64,000 nucleotides of DNA from JAFNAG01 sp041501225 (lineage in GTDB: Bacteria > Acidobacteriota > UBA6911). This document shows, piece after piece, positions 32,455-41,409 of this stretch. The DNA is taken from NCBI GenBank assembly GCA_041501225.1, contig JBGQNR010000005.1:1-64000 (forward strand), read 5' to 3'. A program made the position numbers and the translations under genes. Under the pieces are notes generated by a model. That model searched no databases. It was not told the DNA's origin and saw only the letters and a program-made list of their open reading frames with translations. How positions within the stretch are numbered: position 1 is the stretch's first letter; each line of letters starts with the position of its first letter.

Positions 32455-34401
32455 CTACGGCCTTTGAGCATCCGACCACGCCTGAAACATGAGAACAGCC
32501 CATAGAGCATGATCCGCTTTCCGTTTTCCGGCGAGATGGTCGGCCCATGCGCTCCGCACGGGTTCGGGTCTCAAGAACCCGCCTTCGCGCAAGCGCTTCT
32601 CCTGGAGCAGCTCTTCCGACCAATCACGCAAACTGCCCCGCAGCCAGGCTCCGAGGGGTATGCCGAATCCCATTTTGGGTCTTTCGACCAGGTGTGGCGG
32701 AACATGCCGGCGAAGCACCTGGCGCAAAAGCCATTTGGATTTGCCGCTGCGCTGCTTGAAACTCAAGGGGAGTTTCCAAGCCCACTCGGCAACCCGATGA
32801 TCAAGCAGGGGGCTCCTGGCTTCGAGGCTGACGCCCATGCTGGCACGGTCCACCTTCACAAGGATGTCGTCGGGCAGATACGTTACGAGATCACAAAACA
32901 TCATGCGCTCTGTGAAGTCAGGAAAACGCTCGCGCAAATCAGGGTCATCCAGAATGGTGTTTGGTTCCCTTCCATCGATCACCAGGTCGTTGGGATTCTT
33001 CCAGACACTCACCAGGCTGCGATAGAGGCCGTCCGGATTGGCAGCCGCCAGCAATGCCGCGAGCTTGTGCGCTTTATCGCCGGGAAGCGTCTGCCGCCAA
33101 CGACCCGGCAGCAAGGGAGCCAAGCCTTGATAGATCAGGTCCCACATCCTTGTCGGAACGGCCTGGATGGCTTCGGCCGTGAGACGGCGGGCAGCCGGGG
33201 GCGACCGGCGCATGAGATTCCAGATCCGTTGCGCGATCATGTAGCGCGTGTATCCGCCGAACAGCTCGTCTCCCCCGTCGCCGGAGAGACATACGGTCAC
33301 ATGTTTTCTCGCCATCCGGCAGACGAGAAACGTGGGAATCTGGGAGGAATCGGCAAACGGTTCGTCATAATACCGCGGCAGGTCCGGGATGACCTCTTGC
33401 GCCTGCTCGGGCGTCACATACAGTTCGGTATGTTCGGTGTGCAGATGCGCTGCGACGGCTTTCGCGGCCACCGCTTCGTTATACGCGGCTTCGCTGAAGC
33501 CAATGGTAAAGGTCCGGACGGGGCGCGTGCTGAGCTGCTGCATCAGCGCTACGACGACCGATGAGTCGATGCCTCCGGAAAGCATGGCTCCTAAAGGAAC
33601 ATCAGAAATCATCCTGCGGCCGATCGCATCCAGCAGCAACGACTCCAGATCCCGTACGGCTTCCTTCTCATTAAGGTCGAGCCGGAGGCCCAATCCCTCT
33701 TGAGCTACTTTACCGGCATCCCAGTAAGAGCGGACTTCTGTCGGCTGCTCTGTTCGAACCAGGGCAATGTGGCCCGGAAGGAGTTTGCGGGCCGATTGAT
33801 AGATCGAATAGGGCGCGGGCACATAGCCATAGCGCAGATAACCCGCAAGTGCGTCGCGACTGATGGTGGCATCAAACGCCGGATGAGCGCGCAAGGCTTT
33901 GAGTTCCGAGGCGAATAGAAACACCCCACCCGCGTCGGCGTAGTAAAGCGGCTTTTTGCCCAGGCGGTCGCGGGCCAGGTAGAGGATGCGATCCACCCGA
34001 TCCCAAAGGGCAATTGCAAACATGCCCCAGAGGCGCCTACAGGCCGATTCGACTCCCCAGAAGGCTGCAGCTTCGAGCAAAACCTCGGTGTCCGAAGTAC
34101 TGCGGAAGCGCACTCCGTGCTTCTCCAGATCGGCGCGCAAATCGCGGAAGTTGTAAATCGCGCCGTTGAAGACGAGAACGAATCGCCCGTCAGCGGAAAG
34201 CATCGGCTGGTGGGCCGCTGCGGACAAATCGATGATGGCAAGGCGGCGGAAGCCAAATGCCAGTCCCGCCGGTGTATCCACCCAGAAACCGGCATCGTCG
34301 GGGCCGCGGTGCGCCAGCGTGTCTGCCATGCGCATGACCTGATCACGGAGAGTGTCCGTCGTCGTCACGGAGGGCTGCAGGAAACCAGTCAAGCCGCACA
34401 T
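32455..34401 (-). CDS. asnB: Asparagine synthase (glutamine-hydrolysing) 1
   Basis: The 648-residue protein has an N-terminal class II glutaminase domain starting MCGLTGF (Cys2 nucleophile after Met removal), RGPDDAGF, NGAIYNF and the C-terminal synthetase domain with the PP-loop LSGGIDSSVVVALM. Further family blocks are CLSGDGGDELFGGYTRY and MGVSLEARSPLLDHRVAE. AsnB-type proteins make asparagine from aspartate and glutamine, but in polysaccharide loci they are thought to amidate sugar acids. A second, diverged copy lies at 37787. It overlaps no neighbour; a glycosyltransferase precedes it by 24 bases. Confidence 0.94.
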   Translation of the reverse strand: MCGLTGFLQPSVTTTDTLRDQVMRMADTLAHRGPDDAGFWVDTPAGLAFGFRRLAIIDLSAAAHQPMLSADGRFVLVFNGAIYNFRDLRADLEKHGVRFRSTSDTEVLLEAAAFWGVESACRRLWGMFAIALWDRVDRILYLARDRLGKKPLYYADAGGVFLFASELKALRAHPAFDATISRDALAGYLRYGYVPAPYSIYQSARKLLPGHIALVRTEQPTEVRSYWDAGKVAQEGLGLRLDLNEKEAVRDLESLLLDAIGRRMISDVPLGAMLSGGIDSSVVVALMQQLSTRPVRTFTIGFSEAAYNEAVAAKAVAAHLHTEHTELYVTPEQAQEVIPDLPRYYDEPFADSSQIPTFLVCRMARKHVTVCLSGDGGDELFGGYTRYMIAQRIWNLMRRSPPAARRLTAEAIQAVPTRMWDLIYQGLAPLLPGRWRQTLPGDKAHKLAALLAAANPDGLYRSLVSVWKNPNDLVIDGREPNTILDDPDLRERFPDFTERMMFCDLVTYLPDDILVKVDRASMGVSLEARSPLLDHRVAEWAWKLPLSFKQRSGKSKWLLRQVLRRHVPPHLVERPKMGFGIPLGAWLRGSLRDWSEELLQEKRLREGGFLRPEPVRSAWADHLAGKRKADHALWAVLMFQAWSDAQRP

Positions 34402-34425
34402 TGCAGGTATTCAACTCCTCAAACT

Positions 34426-35553
34426 TTACACGCCAAAGCGAGCGAAGAAATTCTCATATTCCCGCACGGAGCGTTCCATGGTGAAGTTCTGCAGCACCCG
34501 CTCGCGCGCGGCGCGGCCCAGAGCCAGTCTCTTTGCCGATCCCATGGCTATGGCGTGCAGAAGACCCTGAGCCAGAGCTTCCGGGTCCCCGCGCGGGACA
34601 ATGATGCCTTCGTCTCCCAGAATCTGCCGCGTATCGCCGGCATCGGTAGCAACGCAGACTACCCCACAGGCCATCGCCTCCACCACTGTGTTCGGAAATG
34701 CCTCGCTGCGGGAGGCGGAGCAGGCGATATCCAACGCCGCCGTAAAACGGGGAACGTCCCGGCGTTCCCCGAGCAAATGAACGCGGCCGGCAAGCTGCCT
34801 GTAATCCAGGGCAGCCGCAAGCTCCCGGTTATGGTTGTCCATACCCTTGCCGGCGAAGGCAAAGTGCACCGTATTGTCTGCCTGGGCCACGTGTTTTGCG
34901 GCTGCGATGAAATTGGCGTGGTCCTTCATGGGATCAAAGCGCGCCACCAGGCCGGCAAGAGTATCCTGCGACCGCAGGCCCAATTCACTTCGTACACAAT
35001 CCCGGGCCTTGTCATCCGGTTTAAACTCCGAGGGATCGACGCCGTTTCTGATCAGCACCCATGCGCGCGGCCGATAACCTATCTCCGCATGGAAAGATTT
35101 CCCTCGTTCTGAATTCACGATAACTGCAGACGGATAGCAAGAAAGCTTCGTGCCCAACCGGCGGATCCAGCCTGAAAGGGAGCGATACCTGGACATGTCC
35201 ATGTCTGCGGCCCGCAAGTTCCACGCGATGTCGCGCACTCCGGCCAGTTTTCCCGCCATCAGGCCGAGCAAATCGGCATGGTAAAGCCACGTCATCAGAA
35301 GATCCGGCCGGTCCTGCCGCAACCAGCGAGTCAGCCTGACCAGTCCGGCAGGCGAAACAGCGCCGCGTTTCAACCCGAGCGAGCGGACCTCGACCCCCAG
35401 TTCCCTGATGCGCATCCCCACCGGCCCCGGTTCGAGCAGCGAGATCACGCTGCACTCGAACCGCTCCCGGTTCAAAGCGGCAAGGAGCCGGAACAAAAAC
35501 ATTTCGGCTCCTCCGGTATCGAGGCTGGAAATGAGATGAAAGATTTTTCGCAT
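34426..35553 (-). CDS. GT4-family glycosyltransferase
   Basis: The 375-residue GT-B protein has the donor-binding half with RNGVDPSEF, LVARFDPMKDH, FAGKG and the conserved EAFPNTVVEAMACG (EX7E) motif. The N-terminal acceptor half begins KIFHLISSLDTGGAEMF. It should transfer a sugar from a nucleotide donor to a growing lipid-linked glycan on the cytoplasmic face. The ATG at 35553 is preferred over a TTG at 35565. It is the first gene of a three-gene minus-strand set with asnB and the epimerase. Confidence 0.92.
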   Translation of the reverse strand: MRKIFHLISSLDTGGAEMFLFRLLAALNRERFECSVISLLEPGPVGMRIRELGVEVRSLGLKRGAVSPAGLVRLTRWLRQDRPDLLMTWLYHADLLGLMAGKLAGVRDIAWNLRAADMDMSRYRSLSGWIRRLGTKLSCYPSAVIVNSERGKSFHAEIGYRPRAWVLIRNGVDPSEFKPDDKARDCVRSELGLRSQDTLAGLVARFDPMKDHANFIAAAKHVAQADNTVHFAFAGKGMDNHNRELAAALDYRQLAGRVHLLGERRDVPRFTAALDIACSASRSEAFPNTVVEAMACGVVCVATDAGDTRQILGDEGIIVPRGDPEALAQGLLHAIAMGSAKRLALGRAARERVLQNFTMERSVREYENFFARFGV

Positions 35554-35613
35554 GTCCGTCCGCAAAGTATATGGGAATTACGGGAACAGTCACCATAATT
35601 CATGGAATGCGGA

Positions 35614-35920
35614 CTGCGATTCAGACAGTGGAGAAGATCGCACCGCGAAGACCTCAAAGACCGCAAAGAGGACAATGCGATTCTTCACTCCCGGGGGCCA
35701 ACGCTTCGCGTTGCGCCATTCTCGGCCTTGAGCGGCGGAAAAGCCGATGAGTGCAGGCTGAAGAGCAAGAGTCGGCGCAGCTTTTCCGCCGTTCACGGCC
35801 GAGAATGACGGCCGAAGGCAGCCCCCGGGCGGGTCTGGGAGTCAGCTTTGCGGTCTCTGAGGTCTTCGCGGTGAAAAGATGATCGATTTCTACTTTCCAT
35901 GCCCACTGTCTGAATCGCAG
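35614..35920. repeat. 307-bp inverted-repeat element with flanking direct repeats
   Basis: The ends 35614-35631 (ctgcgattcagacagtgg) and 35903-35920 are perfect inverted repeats. Inside them lie a second complementary pair (ccgcgaagacctcaaagacc against ggtctctgaggtcttcgcgg) and inner palindromic segments around cggccgaga. The outer bases ggaatgcgga (35604-35613) and ggaatgcgaa (35921-35930) form a near-perfect 10-bp direct repeat, consistent with a target duplication. No coding capacity. It occupies the divergent gap between the GT4 and FkbM genes, where the remaining bases include likely promoters. Confidence 0.7.
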
Positions 35921-36025
35921 GGAATGCGAACCGTGGGTTGCGCTCCATGGGATTTTCGTGAATAATCCCTCTTCAGGATACCGTATCCCTGATACCCATG
36001 AATTTGGGGAAATGAGAGTTTGAGT

Positions 36026-37567
36026 ATGCCAAAAGAGGGATCTTTGCCTGCCCAGGTGAGTCTCGAACAGAGTCTCGACGCATACGAGTACGTGATTTCG
36101 AAGTTCGGGTATGAACCGGTCATACGCCCTGGCAGGATTGAGCTCCTCGGGTGGTCTTTGGATTATGCCTGTGGTCCGGCCCTGGCCACCTTCATCGACC
36201 AGATCCTCATCCGGCGTTTGAACGATTTATCTCCGGACAACGACCAGCCTGTCATCCTCGACTGCGGCGCCAACATCGGTTTCAGTGTGCTCCATTACAA
36301 GCGCTGTTTTCCCCGGGCAAAAATTGTCGCCTTTGAACCTGATCCGCAGTTCGCGCCGCTGTTGAGGAGCAACCTCGCCCGCAATGGAGCCACCGATGTG
36401 GAAGTCGTCGAAGCTGCGGCCTGGATCCGGCAAGGCGAAGCCCGCTGGCTGTGTGAGGGAATCGACGGCAGCAAAATCATTGCAGAGGGGCCGGCGACGC
36501 CCAACACGGTCGTCGTCCGAACGGTTGATCTGGCCGACTACCTTTCCGGTACGGTGGACCTGCTAAAGCTGGACATCGAGGGGGCCGAATATACGGTGCT
36601 CGACCATCTGCGCGACCGACTGCAAAGGGTCAAGAATCTCTTGATCGAATGTCACCTTGACCAGACCAATGTTGCGCAATTCGGGAGGATGCTGGGTATC
36701 CTGGTCGCGGCCGGATTCAAGACCAGCGTGAATTCCTTTGGCCCGTGGCGAGACCTGATCCGTCAGGAACCCGTTGGCCCGAATCATTGGGAGCAATATT
36801 TGCTCGTCGCGGCATGGCGCAATCCCATTCCGCAGGTTGTTTCGGAGAATCCCTTGCTCCCCTATACGGGCGCACAGCCCAGCCTGGAAATGCGCATGCT
36901 GCGCGCCCAAGCATCGAATCTGGGCCAGGAACTTCGGACGGCACAAGCCCGGCCGAACCAGTTCCTGGCATTGCTGCGCGCTTTCCTGGCCAGCGGCGGA
37001 GAGACCCTGCAAATCCGCCGGCTCGAGACCCGCTTCGAAAAGAGTGATGGCCGCTGTTGGTTTTTGAATATTCCAGATCTCGAATCCATCGCGGACGACG
37101 AACAAAACCCGACACGTTCCACCCTATTGCTTTTCGAGGATCAAAACCCGCTGGGTTCTCCACACAGCCTGCATAAGGAAATCGTCAAACAGGGCGGCGG
37201 CCTCTATTCGCACTGGAAATCCGTTCTTTACTTATCCACCTCCGATGGTTCCGATCCTAATACCAATGGACGGAAATATACCATCGTATTCGTCGAGAAA
37301 GAGTCCGGTGAAGGACGCCCCATACTCCGGGAACGCCTTGAGGCGCGCGAGCATTTGCTCAATCAGCTTGACGCCACTCTCACCGGACGGCAGGCCGGCC
37401 TGATTGAGCGCGAAAACGGTCTGGCGCAGCGCAACTTGATCTTGGCTGAACACGAGGCCGACCTGGTGAAGCGCGAGTCGATCCTGGAAGATCGATTGCG
37501 CGAATATGAGGCGCGCTTGTTGGTGCGCATCGGGGCTTTCATCCGCCGGCGTTTTCGTACCAATTGA
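36026..37567 (+). CDS. FkbM-family methyltransferase with C-terminal SDN module and coiled coil
   Basis: The 513-residue protein has an FkbM methyltransferase domain (residues about 75-240: ILDCGANIGFSVLHY SAM-binding motif, VAFEPDP, LLKLDIEGAEY). Residues about 340-425 form the shared module described in the findings (GRCWFLNIPDLESIA, LFEDQNPLGSPHSLH, GLYSHWKSVLYLSTSDG, SDPNTNGRKYTI). The last 80 residues are a charged coiled coil with repeats of the LIEREN / LVKRES type. FkbM enzymes O-methylate sugars or small molecules, so methylation of the glycan is likely. The module here has Gly in place of Asn in SDN. ATG 36026 is chosen over TTG 36020. Confidence 0.88.
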   Translation: MPKEGSLPAQVSLEQSLDAYEYVISKFGYEPVIRPGRIELLGWSLDYACGPALATFIDQILIRRLNDLSPDNDQPVILDCGANIGFSVLHYKRCFPRAKIVAFEPDPQFAPLLRSNLARNGATDVEVVEAAAWIRQGEARWLCEGIDGSKIIAEGPATPNTVVVRTVDLADYLSGTVDLLKLDIEGAEYTVLDHLRDRLQRVKNLLIECHLDQTNVAQFGRMLGILVAAGFKTSVNSFGPWRDLIRQEPVGPNHWEQYLLVAAWRNPIPQVVSENPLLPYTGAQPSLEMRMLRAQASNLGQELRTAQARPNQFLALLRAFLASGGETLQIRRLETRFEKSDGRCWFLNIPDLESIADDEQNPTRSTLLLFEDQNPLGSPHSLHKEIVKQGGGLYSHWKSVLYLSTSDGSDPNTNGRKYTIVFVEKESGEGRPILRERLEAREHLLNQLDATLTGRQAGLIERENGLAQRNLILAEHEADLVKRESILEDRLREYEARLLVRIGAFIRRRFRTN

Positions 37568-37584
37568 TAATCATGAAATATAGT

Positions 37585-37749
37585 GACGGAAATAAGATTC
37601 CCAGCCCCGAAGGGGCGGAAAGATAATAGCCCCGGGCGTGAGCCCGGGGTTGTGAGCAGATGAGGAAGGAGCCCTGAAGGGGCGACACATCCATCCTCGG
37701 AATATCATCACCATAATATCTGATTCTAAATAGTTCGACAATTTCCGTC
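37585..37749. repeat. GC-hairpin repeat element between FkbM gene and asnB
   Basis: Between 9-bp inverted ends (gacggaaat / atttccgtc) lie ccccgaaggggcgg, the perfect hairpin ccccgggcgtgagcccgggg and ccctgaaggggcg. The same type of gc-rich hairpin is found inside the MITE-like element at 26970. No target duplication was evident. It fills the 219-base gap. Confidence 0.55.
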
Positions 37750-37786
37750 GATCGTCAGATGCGTCCCGGAGAGTAAGGAATCAGGA

Positions 37787-39715
37787 ATGTGCGGAATATG
37801 CGGAATCTTATATTTTGATCAAGCCCGGCACGCACCAGAGGGCCTGGTGCATCAAATGACCCGCGTTCTCCGCCACCGCGGCCCCGATGATGCCGGCGCC
37901 TGGATTAAAAACAACGTCGGCCTTGGCCAGGCGCGCCTTTCCATCATCGATCTCAGCCCGCTCGGGCGCCAGCCGATGTCCAATGAAGACGGGACCGTGT
38001 GGATCACCCTGAACGGTGAAATCTACAACTATCCGGAGCTCCATGAAGAGCTGATCAAAAAAGGGCACACGTTTCACTCGCGGACCGATACTGAAACCGT
38101 CATTCATTTGTGGGAAGAGGAAGGCGAACGTTGTGTCGAGCGTTTGCGCGGGATGTTCGCCTTCGCGATCTGGGATGACAGGCAGCAGACTCTTTTCCTC
38201 GCGCGTGATCGCGAGGGCAAAAAGCCGCTGTTTTACGCGCTCCTGAAGGATCGCCTCCTCTTCGGCTCCGAGATCAAAGCCATTCTCCAGGATGCAGAAT
38301 TCAAGCCGGAGCCGGACCTCGAGGCAATCCATCATTACCTCGCGTACCAGTCGGTCCCTTCGCCCTACTGCGCATTTAAGGGCATCCGAAAGCTGCCGCC
38401 TGCACATTCCCTCTTGATCAAGAACGGACACGGGGCGCCTCGCCGATACTGGAAGCTGTCATATCGCAATAAGCTGACGGTGAATGGCGATGGCGACCTG
38501 ACCAGCCTCCAGAACGAGATTATTGAACGGCTCCGCGAAGCGATTCGAATTCGCTTGATGAGCGATGTGCCGCTCGGCGCGTTTCTCTCCGGGGGGATTG
38601 ACTCATCCATCATTGTCGCGTTGATGGCGGGATTGATGGATCAGCCGGTCAAAACTTTTTCCATCGGTTTCACGTCGGATGAATATGACGAACGGCCGTT
38701 TGCACGCATGGTGGCCGAGCGTTACGGCACCGATCACCATGAATTTGTGGTCACTCCGGACGCCCAGGCCATTTTCCCGGAGCTCGTCTGGCATTACAAC
38801 GAACCTTTCGCCGATTCATCTGCTATCCCGACCTACTATGTCTCGAAACTCGCGCGCGAGTATGTCACCGTTGTCTTGACCGGCGATGGCGGCGATGAAA
38901 ACTTCGCCGGCTATCCGCGCTACCAGAACCAGGGCGAATATGCCCTGCAGCCCGCCTTTCCATCCCTGTTTTCGCGCTTTGCTCGCCCGGACCAGGTGTT
39001 GCGATCCTTTGTGTTCAAGAACGACTGGCGCCGCTCATTTCGCCGCCTCAAAGCGCTTGACCAGAAGCGGTTGCTCTATTATCTCCGGATCACCCACTTT
39101 CACGAAAATTATCAGACGCAACTGTATACGCCTGAATTCAGACGCCAACTCGGCGACATCTGTACCGTGGACCTGATGCTGGATAAATATCGTGATTCCG
39201 ACGCGCGCGACTTCCTGGATGCGACCCTCGATGTGGACCTCGGGCTGTACCTGCCCGACACTTTGATGGCCAAGACCGACATTGCGGCGATGGCGCACGC
39301 GCTCGAGCTCCGCGCCCCGATGCTCGACCACCATTTTCTCGAGTTCGTTGCGCGCATCCCCGCGAATTTGAAATTGAAGGACGGCACCGAGAGCAAGTTC
39401 ATCTTCAAGAAGGCGGTGGAGCCTTACCTGCCGAAGGAAGTAATCTATCGAAAGAAGATGGGATTTGGCGTGCCCATCGACCACTGGTTCCGCCACGAGT
39501 TGAAGGAGATGGCTTACGACACGCTCCTCGACGCGCGCGCGATCGGCCGCGGGTACTTCCGTCGGGACTACATCGAGAGCATACTCAACCGCCACCAGTC
39601 CGGCGAGACGTGGCAGTACCTGATCTGGAACCTGCTCATGCTCGAACTGTGGCATTTGATGTTCATCGACCAGACTATGCCGGTTCCGGCGGAACACGCG
39701 TTAACCATCCCATGA
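37787..39715 (+). CDS. asnB: Asparagine synthase (glutamine-hydrolysing) 2
   Basis: The 642-residue protein has the Cys2 glutaminase start MCGICGIL, RHRGPDDAGAW, NGEIYNYPEL, the PP-loop AFLSGGIDSSIIVALM, and VVLTGDGGDENFAGYPRY. The C-terminal MGFGVPIDHWFRHELKEM block is complete. It is clearly diverged from the copy at 32455, so the two are not a recent duplication. Its stop overlaps the start of the next glycosyltransferase (ATGA), showing one transcript. In glycan loci these enzymes probably amidate a uronic acid; ordinary asparagine synthesis cannot be excluded. Confidence 0.94.
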   Translation: MCGICGILYFDQARHAPEGLVHQMTRVLRHRGPDDAGAWIKNNVGLGQARLSIIDLSPLGRQPMSNEDGTVWITLNGEIYNYPELHEELIKKGHTFHSRTDTETVIHLWEEEGERCVERLRGMFAFAIWDDRQQTLFLARDREGKKPLFYALLKDRLLFGSEIKAILQDAEFKPEPDLEAIHHYLAYQSVPSPYCAFKGIRKLPPAHSLLIKNGHGAPRRYWKLSYRNKLTVNGDGDLTSLQNEIIERLREAIRIRLMSDVPLGAFLSGGIDSSIIVALMAGLMDQPVKTFSIGFTSDEYDERPFARMVAERYGTDHHEFVVTPDAQAIFPELVWHYNEPFADSSAIPTYYVSKLAREYVTVVLTGDGGDENFAGYPRYQNQGEYALQPAFPSLFSRFARPDQVLRSFVFKNDWRRSFRRLKALDQKRLLYYLRITHFHENYQTQLYTPEFRRQLGDICTVDLMLDKYRDSDARDFLDATLDVDLGLYLPDTLMAKTDIAAMAHALELRAPMLDHHFLEFVARIPANLKLKDGTESKFIFKKAVEPYLPKEVIYRKKMGFGVPIDHWFRHELKEMAYDTLLDARAIGRGYFRRDYIESILNRHQSGETWQYLIWNLLMLELWHLMFIDQTMPVPAEHALTIP

Positions 39716-40827
39716 AACCACGCGGAATGATGATCATCCACAACTTTCGTCCCGGCCAGGTCGGCGGCGCCGAGCTGCAGGCGGAACGCCTATCCGCGCA
39801 ACTGGTCAAGCTGGGGCATGCGATGCAGATTCTCACCTGGCTTACAGTCCCGGATGCTCCGCTGGAAGAGACCTGCGAAGGCGTTCAAATTCACCGCGCC
39901 CCTTACCGCCTGCCTTACTGGGTCAAGCTTGACAATGCCAACACATTCCGTTACCTCGTAAAACGCCGGGGAACCTATGAAGTGCTGCACGCACACATGG
40001 CATTCGCCCATGCCGTCGTGGCTGTGGTCGTGGCGCGCTGTTTCCGCAAAAAGTGCATCATCAAGATTGCGTGCACCGGCGAATATGGCGATCTTTGCAC
40101 TTTCTCCAAATTCGAGTTGTTCGAAAAGGCATTGCGCATCCTGCACAGGGCCGATGCGGTTGTCGCGGTCAGCAGCGAAGTAGAACAGGAGTTGCTGCGC
40201 TATGGGTTTCCGGCGCAGCGCGTGGTGCGGATTTCCAACGGTGTCGACGCGGCCCATTTCCAGCGCACGGCACCATTCCCCGATCGCATGAAGATCCGTT
40301 TTATCCTGATCGGCCGGCGGCATCCGCAGAAGGGAATCGATACAACCTTGCACGCCGCACGCAAGTTGAACCAGGATGGATTCGGCGGCCGCTTTGTTAT
40401 CGATCTATACGGCATTGATTATCCGGAATATGACTATCGCGCAATGGCCCGGGAGTTGGGCGTGACGGATGCGGTGCGCTTTTTCCCATTCGAGAAAAAT
40501 ATCCTCGATGTGTATAACTCCGCTCACTGCTTTCTCCTCCCCAGCCGAGGGGAAGGGCTTTCCAACTCGTTGCTGGAGGCGATGGCGATGGGATTGCCGG
40601 TGGTGGCCACCTCGGTCAGCGGTACGCCGGATGTGATCGATGCTGGAGAGAACGGCATTCTCATTCCATCCGATTCTCCCGATATGCTTGCCGGCGCCAT
40701 GTCACGCATCATCAGTAATCCGGAGTTGTCGCAACGGCTGGGACAGAACGCAAGACGGAAGGTTCAAAGCCATTTCTCCCTGGAGAGCGTGGCTTGCCGG
40801 TACTCGAAGCTATACGAAGCGCTGTAA
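39712..40827 (+). CDS. GT4-family glycosyltransferase
   Basis: The 371-residue GT-B enzyme has an N-terminal acceptor domain with GQVGGAELQAERL, a middle RISNGVDAAHF, the LIGRRHPQKGID donor segment and the EGLSNSLLEAMAMGLPVVAT motif (EX7E). It would add a sugar in the cytoplasm. The start at 39712 forms an ATGA overlap with asnB; a longer frame from 39610 is inside asnB. It is followed after 90 bases by the module protein. Confidence 0.92.
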   Translation: MKPRGMMIIHNFRPGQVGGAELQAERLSAQLVKLGHAMQILTWLTVPDAPLEETCEGVQIHRAPYRLPYWVKLDNANTFRYLVKRRGTYEVLHAHMAFAHAVVAVVVARCFRKKCIIKIACTGEYGDLCTFSKFELFEKALRILHRADAVVAVSSEVEQELLRYGFPAQRVVRISNGVDAAHFQRTAPFPDRMKIRFILIGRRHPQKGIDTTLHAARKLNQDGFGGRFVIDLYGIDYPEYDYRAMARELGVTDAVRFFPFEKNILDVYNSAHCFLLPSRGEGLSNSLLEAMAMGLPVVATSVSGTPDVIDAGENGILIPSDSPDMLAGAMSRIISNPELSQRLGQNARRKVQSHFSLESVACRYSKLYEAL

Positions 40828-40917
40828 ACCGAGGAATTTTGCACTTGCAGGCAGGGAGAATCCAGGTTTTAGCAAAAGCCGTGTTCTGAGACGGCTGTCA
40901 ATTATGGGTGGGGCGTT

Positions 40918-41388
40918 ATGCCAAAACGACGGCTTGTTCATATCCGACACAACGGGGGGTATGCCTATAGCGCTGTCACCCGGCGGCCAGGATTGAGTTC
41001 GCACCATCATCCTTCATCGGCATCAGTATTAGAGGATGACTTGTCCCTGCCGGGGCCAGCAAATGCATTACACGATGACATTCGCCATTTGGGTGGCGGC
41101 AGATATTCTTTCTGGCATGACGGCGTCTATTTCTCCACTTCGGACAACAGTGATCCACGCATCAACGGAAAAACTTACGCTATTCTTTACACTTATGCCC
41201 TAGTCCCACGGATCGCCGCCCTGATCCACTATCCATGGCAGCGATGGGGAGTCCAAGTACTAAGGCGCGCAACCTGGCTTTTCCGGGCTGACCGGCGGCA
41301 GCAGGCGCTCTGGGGGATATTCTATTGGGTGTGCTTTGCAATGGTATTGTCGCGCAAACGAAAAACGCGCGGCATAACTCTGGATTGA
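40918..41388 (+). CDS. Small membrane protein consisting mainly of the SDN module
   Basis: The 156-residue protein contains the shared module at residues about 10-92 (GGYAYSAVTRRPGLSSHH, VLEDDLSLPGPANALHDDI, GRYSFWHDGVYFSTSDNSDP, RINGKTYAIL). A basic linker and a short hydrophobic segment (residues about 129-146, ALWGIFYWVCFAMVL) near the C-terminus follow. It has no enzymatic domain, so the module can act without a catalytic partner. It may be a membrane-bound adaptor, or the remains of a larger gene, since the N-terminus is short. It starts with ATG after GGGTGGGGCGTT and is followed by a methyltransferase in 21 bases. Confidence 0.75.
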   Translation: MPKRRLVHIRHNGGYAYSAVTRRPGLSSHHHPSSASVLEDDLSLPGPANALHDDIRHLGGGRYSFWHDGVYFSTSDNSDPRINGKTYAILYTYALVPRIAALIHYPWQRWGVQVLRRATWLFRADRRQQALWGIFYWVCFAMVLSRKRKTRGITLD

Positions 41389-41409
41389 TGGGCTAACCGC
41401 AAGGTCACC

